The translations under genes and the position numbers were made by a program. Under the pieces are notes generated by a model. The model saw nothing but the letters and a program-made list of their open reading frames with translations, was not told where the DNA came from and did not search any database. Below, in pieces: positions 5,022 through 7,439 of a stretch of DNA of 7,439 bases. Every line of letters starts with the position of its first letter. The first letter of the stretch is position 1. The stretch covers positions 1 through 7,439 of the forward strand of contig PXAI01000014.1 of NCBI GenBank assembly GCA_003567135.1, written 5' to 3'. The stretch is from Balneolia bacterium. Lineage in GTDB: Bacteria > Bacteroidota > Rhodothermia > Balneolales > Cyclonatronaceae.

Positions 5022-6530
5022 ATGACCATCTTCTTCGCCGTTGTTTTGCTTTATCTGGGTCTCCTGATGGGGATCTCGGTGGTGAAAAGCAGGCTGATCA
5101 AAAATCAGGAAGATTTCATGGTGGCGGGCCGCTCGGTGCCGACTTATAAACTCGTCGGGACGCTGCTTTGTACCTGGATTGGCTCCGGATCACTGCTGGC
5201 CGGTGCGGGATTTGCCGCGCGCGTAGGGCTTTCCGAACTCTGGATGGCGGCCGGTGCCTGGGTTGGAATTGTGATCGTTTTCTTTCTGGCGGCGAAGGTG
5301 CGCCGGATCGCCCAGTACACGGTGCCCGATATTCTCGAACTTCGTTACAACAAATGGGCCCGAATTCTCGGCACGATTGTCATCGTCATTGCCTACACCA
5401 CCATCGTGGGCTATCAGTTTCGGGGCGGTGGATTTGTTCTTGAGCTCGTGGCCGGAATTCCGGAATGGCAGGGCGTGCTACTCACGGCCGGTTTTATCAT
5501 CACATTTACCGCGTTTGCCGGAATGCTTTCCATCGTTTCGGTGGATATCATTAACGGTGCGGTGATTACGCTGGCGGTGATTATCGCGGTTCCGCTGATT
5601 TACGTAAATCTCGGCGGCGCGGAGTACATTTCTGCGAACATCGATCCCGAAATGTTTTCCGTGATGGGCGGCCACAACTGGATCTGGGCGATGGGCGTTT
5701 TCTTCCCGACGTTCCTCCTGCTGCTTGGTGAATCCAATATGTACCAGAAGTTTTTCTCCGCGAAAAACGAAAAATCCGCCAAAACAGCCGTGATGTGGTG
5801 GGTGGTCGGAACCATCGTTGTGGAAACCGCCATTGCTTCGCTCGCCATCCTCGCCTTCAGCCATTTCAACATGCTCGATCCGTCCAGCGCCATGCATCTG
5901 GCGACGGAAAACAGCGAGCGGATTATCCTTCATGCCGCCCGTTTTGGTACTGAAATCGGCCTGCCGCTTTTCGGGGGATTACTCCTGATCTGCGCCGCGG
6001 TGGCCATCATCACCTCAACCGGAAACAGCTTTTTATTGGCGCCATCCACGAACATCACCCGGGATATTTACCAGCGTTTTGTTAACCCCGATGCCTCCGA
6101 GCAGCGAATTGTGCTCTTTCAGCGGCTGATGGTTCTCGTACTCGGCGTTGCCGCGTGGCTGCTACTCACCCAGTTTCGAACTATTCTGGATATGGCGTTT
6201 ACGGCCTACACGATGGTCGGCGCCGGACTCACCCCGGCGCTGCTGGCCGCATTTTTATGGAAACGCGTTACGACGGCCGGCGGCGTGGCGTCAATTGCCA
6301 CCGGAATGGGCGTTACGTTAATTATTACGGTGATTAACGCCGTGTTTGAAGAACCGCTCGTGCCGACTACCCACATCGTACTTCCTGCCGCCGGACTCTC
6401 CGTAATCGTGCTGATCGTCGTTTCCCTGCTCACGCCGCCTGATCCTAAAGAAAAATGGGGACGATTTTACGAAGAAGAAGCCGTCACGCTTGATGAAGCT
6501 ATTAAATCCGAATCAGACACATCCTCATAA
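5022..6530 (+). CDS. Sodium:solute symporter (SSS / SLC5 family)
   Basis: The 502-residue inner-membrane protein should couple Na+ entry to uptake of a small solute. Hydrophobic stretches at about 1-20, 41-66, 73-91, 115-133, 150-168, 173-196, 218-236, 258-281, 312-341, 366-384, 390-413, 418-440 and 448-471 give 13 helices, the usual number for PutP-type members of this LeuT-fold family. DFMVAGRSVP (31-40) and the Gly/Ser-rich TWIGSGSLLAGAGFA (51-65) match the conserved first core helix. STGNSFLLAPSTNITRDIYQ (332-351) matches the helix-8 signature, with Ser332-Thr333 at the place of the Na+-binding Ser-Thr pair of PutP. The substrate cannot be named; sugars, amino acids and carboxylates are all possible. 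The tail (472-502) is hydrophilic and acidic. The start has no Shine-Dalgarno but gives the expected N-terminal helix. The coding sequence looks more GC-rich than the genes to its left. The ABC-F gene follows after 34 bases. Confidence 0.93.
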   Translation: MTIFFAVVLLYLGLLMGISVVKSRLIKNQEDFMVAGRSVPTYKLVGTLLCTWIGSGSLLAGAGFAARVGLSELWMAAGAWVGIVIVFFLAAKVRRIAQYTVPDILELRYNKWARILGTIVIVIAYTTIVGYQFRGGGFVLELVAGIPEWQGVLLTAGFIITFTAFAGMLSIVSVDIINGAVITLAVIIAVPLIYVNLGGAEYISANIDPEMFSVMGGHNWIWAMGVFFPTFLLLLGESNMYQKFFSAKNEKSAKTAVMWWVVGTIVVETAIASLAILAFSHFNMLDPSSAMHLATENSERIILHAARFGTEIGLPLFGGLLLICAAVAIITSTGNSFLLAPSTNITRDIYQRFVNPDASEQRIVLFQRLMVLVLGVAAWLLLTQFRTILDMAFTAYTMVGAGLTPALLAAFLWKRVTTAGGVASIATGMGVTLIITVINAVFEEPLVPTTHIVLPAAGLSVIVLIVVSLLTPPDPKEKWGRFYEEEAVTLDEAIKSESDTSS

Positions 6531-6564
6531 AATTCCGGCTCAGAATTTTCGTTTAAACATAGCT

Positions 6565-7439
6565 ATGACCTATCTATCCGTTGAAAATCTCTCGAAAAGT
6601 TTTGGCATCAAGAAGCTTTTTGAAAACCTTACGTTTGGCCTGTCTAAAGGTCATAAAACCGCGCTCGTTGCACCGAACGGCACCGGAAAATCAACCCTGC
6701 TGAAAATTCTTGCGGGGGATGATGTCCCGGATGAAGGCAAGGTGATGATCCAGAGCGGAATCCGGCTGGCATATCTGGAGCAGGAGCCCAGGCTGAACGA
6801 CGGAATGACGATCCGCGAATACATCAATCAGGGGGATGCTGGCGTTGCGGAGATCATCAAAAAATATGAGGCGGCGGCGCAGCAGCAGGCGGATAATTTC
6901 AACGATAAAACCCAACAGGCGTTTGAGCGGGCGCTGGCAGAAATGGATGCTGCGAACGCGTGGGATTACGAGCAGCGAATGAAGCAGATTCTCGGAAAGC
7001 TGAACATTCACGATCTGGATCAGCCGGTTCACGAGCTTTCGGGCGGCGAGCGGAAACGGGTGGCGCTGGCGTTTACGCTCCTCGAAAATCCGGACTTACT
7101 GCTTCTGGATGAGCCGACGAACCACCTCGACGTGGAGATGATCGAGTGGCTTGAAGAGTACCTCAGCCAGAGCGCGGTAACGCTGCTGATGATTACGCAC
7201 GACCGCTATTTTCTGGATCGCGTGTGTAACCACATCATCGAAATTGATGAGGGTTATCTGTATCACCATCAGGGAAATTACCAGTACTATCTTCAGAAAA
7301 AAGCCGAGCGGAAGGAGGTTGAACAGGCCGAAACGCACAAAGCGGGACAGCTGTACAAACGCGAGCTGGAGTGGATGCGGCGCCGGCCGAAAGCCCGGAC
7401 CACCAAATCCAAATCCCGGATCGACGATTTTTATGAGAC
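6565..7439 (+). CDS. ABC-F family ATPase (3' end beyond the window)
   Basis: The frame is open from the ATG at 6565 to the right edge: 291 codons plus two bases, about half of a typical two-domain ABC-F protein. The first nucleotide-binding domain is complete. It shows Walker A APNGTGKST (36-44), Q-loop Gln73 in LEQEP, signature LSGGE (158-162), Walker B LLLLDEP with catalytic Glu183, TNHLD (185-189) and the switch His212 in ITHDRYFLD. There is no membrane segment. From about 243 an Arg/Lys-rich helical linker begins, with ELEWMRRRPKARTTKSKSRI (267-286), the inter-domain P-site-tRNA-facing motif typical of ABC-F proteins, near Uup and EttA. Members act on the ribosome as translation factors or antibiotic-protection factors. 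A housekeeping Uup-like role is likelier than resistance, but the missing second domain prevents a firm subtype. It lies 34 bases after the symporter, with no terminator between, so co-transcription is likely. Confidence 0.93.
   Translation, partial: MTYLSVENLSKSFGIKKLFENLTFGLSKGHKTALVAPNGTGKSTLLKILAGDDVPDEGKVMIQSGIRLAYLEQEPRLNDGMTIREYINQGDAGVAEIIKKYEAAAQQQADNFNDKTQQAFERALAEMDAANAWDYEQRMKQILGKLNIHDLDQPVHELSGGERKRVALAFTLLENPDLLLLDEPTNHLDVEMIEWLEEYLSQSAVTLLMITHDRYFLDRVCNHIIEIDEGYLYHHQGNYQYYLQKKAERKEVEQAETHKAGQLYKRELEWMRRRPKARTTKSKSRIDDFYE

Noticed and set aside
5478..5933. 151-codon minus-strand frame
   Set aside because: It is antisense to the symporter gene, with a His/Arg/Glu-rich composition typical of the reverse strand of membrane-protein genes.
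6691..7032. 113-codon minus-strand frame
   Set aside because: It is antisense to the ABC-F gene, which carries complete Walker A, signature and Walker B motifs on the plus strand.

Overview
The window looks like chromosomal DNA from a Gram-negative member of the Bacteroidetes/Rhodothermota/Balneolota side of the FCB group, probably marine or salt-adapted. This is inferred from several traits. Two lipoproteins have short lipoboxes. A small beta-barrel protein has a signal peptide ending in SNAQ and a C-terminal Phe. The secreted proteins are rich in Asp and Glu. Most starts lack a strong Shine-Dalgarno, and a TAnnTTTG-type -7 element lies ahead of the tRNA gene. The species cannot be fixed from sequence alone.

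Layout: 1-779 (minus) is a lipoprotein that joins an NlpE-like N-terminal domain to a META/HslJ-like domain and is cut only at its extreme C-terminus by the window edge. A 327-base gap follows and holds a 50-bp near-perfect palindrome. 1107-2285 (minus) encodes a PLP enzyme of the trans-sulfuration family, best called O-succinylhomoserine sulfhydrylase (MetZ). 2405-2478 (plus) is tRNA-Arg(ACG), with its own promoter element and an intrinsic terminator. A second, bidirectional terminator follows. After it comes a 226-bp gene-free element bounded by 14-bp perfect terminal inverted repeats (17/18 when extended) and containing a ~100-nt hairpin. 2924-3424 (minus) is the small outer-membrane beta-barrel protein, and 3558-4418 (minus) is an acidic lipoprotein of unknown function. 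A 603-base divergent intergenic region carries 25-bp tandem repeats and an 11-bp inverted repeat. 5022-6530 (plus) is a 13-helix sodium:solute symporter. 6565 to the right edge (plus) is an ABC-F ATPase, truncated by the window.

How the genes relate: the minus-strand half is mostly cell envelope (two lipoproteins and a beta-barrel) plus one methionine-biosynthesis enzyme. The plus-strand right end is a likely two-gene transcription unit (symporter then ABC-F factor, 34-base gap). I see no evidence of a defence island, phage, CRISPR array or biosynthetic cluster. The most interesting unexplained structure is the inverted-repeat-bounded element at 2689-2914. Every non-Watson-Crick but pairable position in its hairpin is a G:T wobble on the plus strand and none is an A:C, which suggests the plus strand is the strand that folds.
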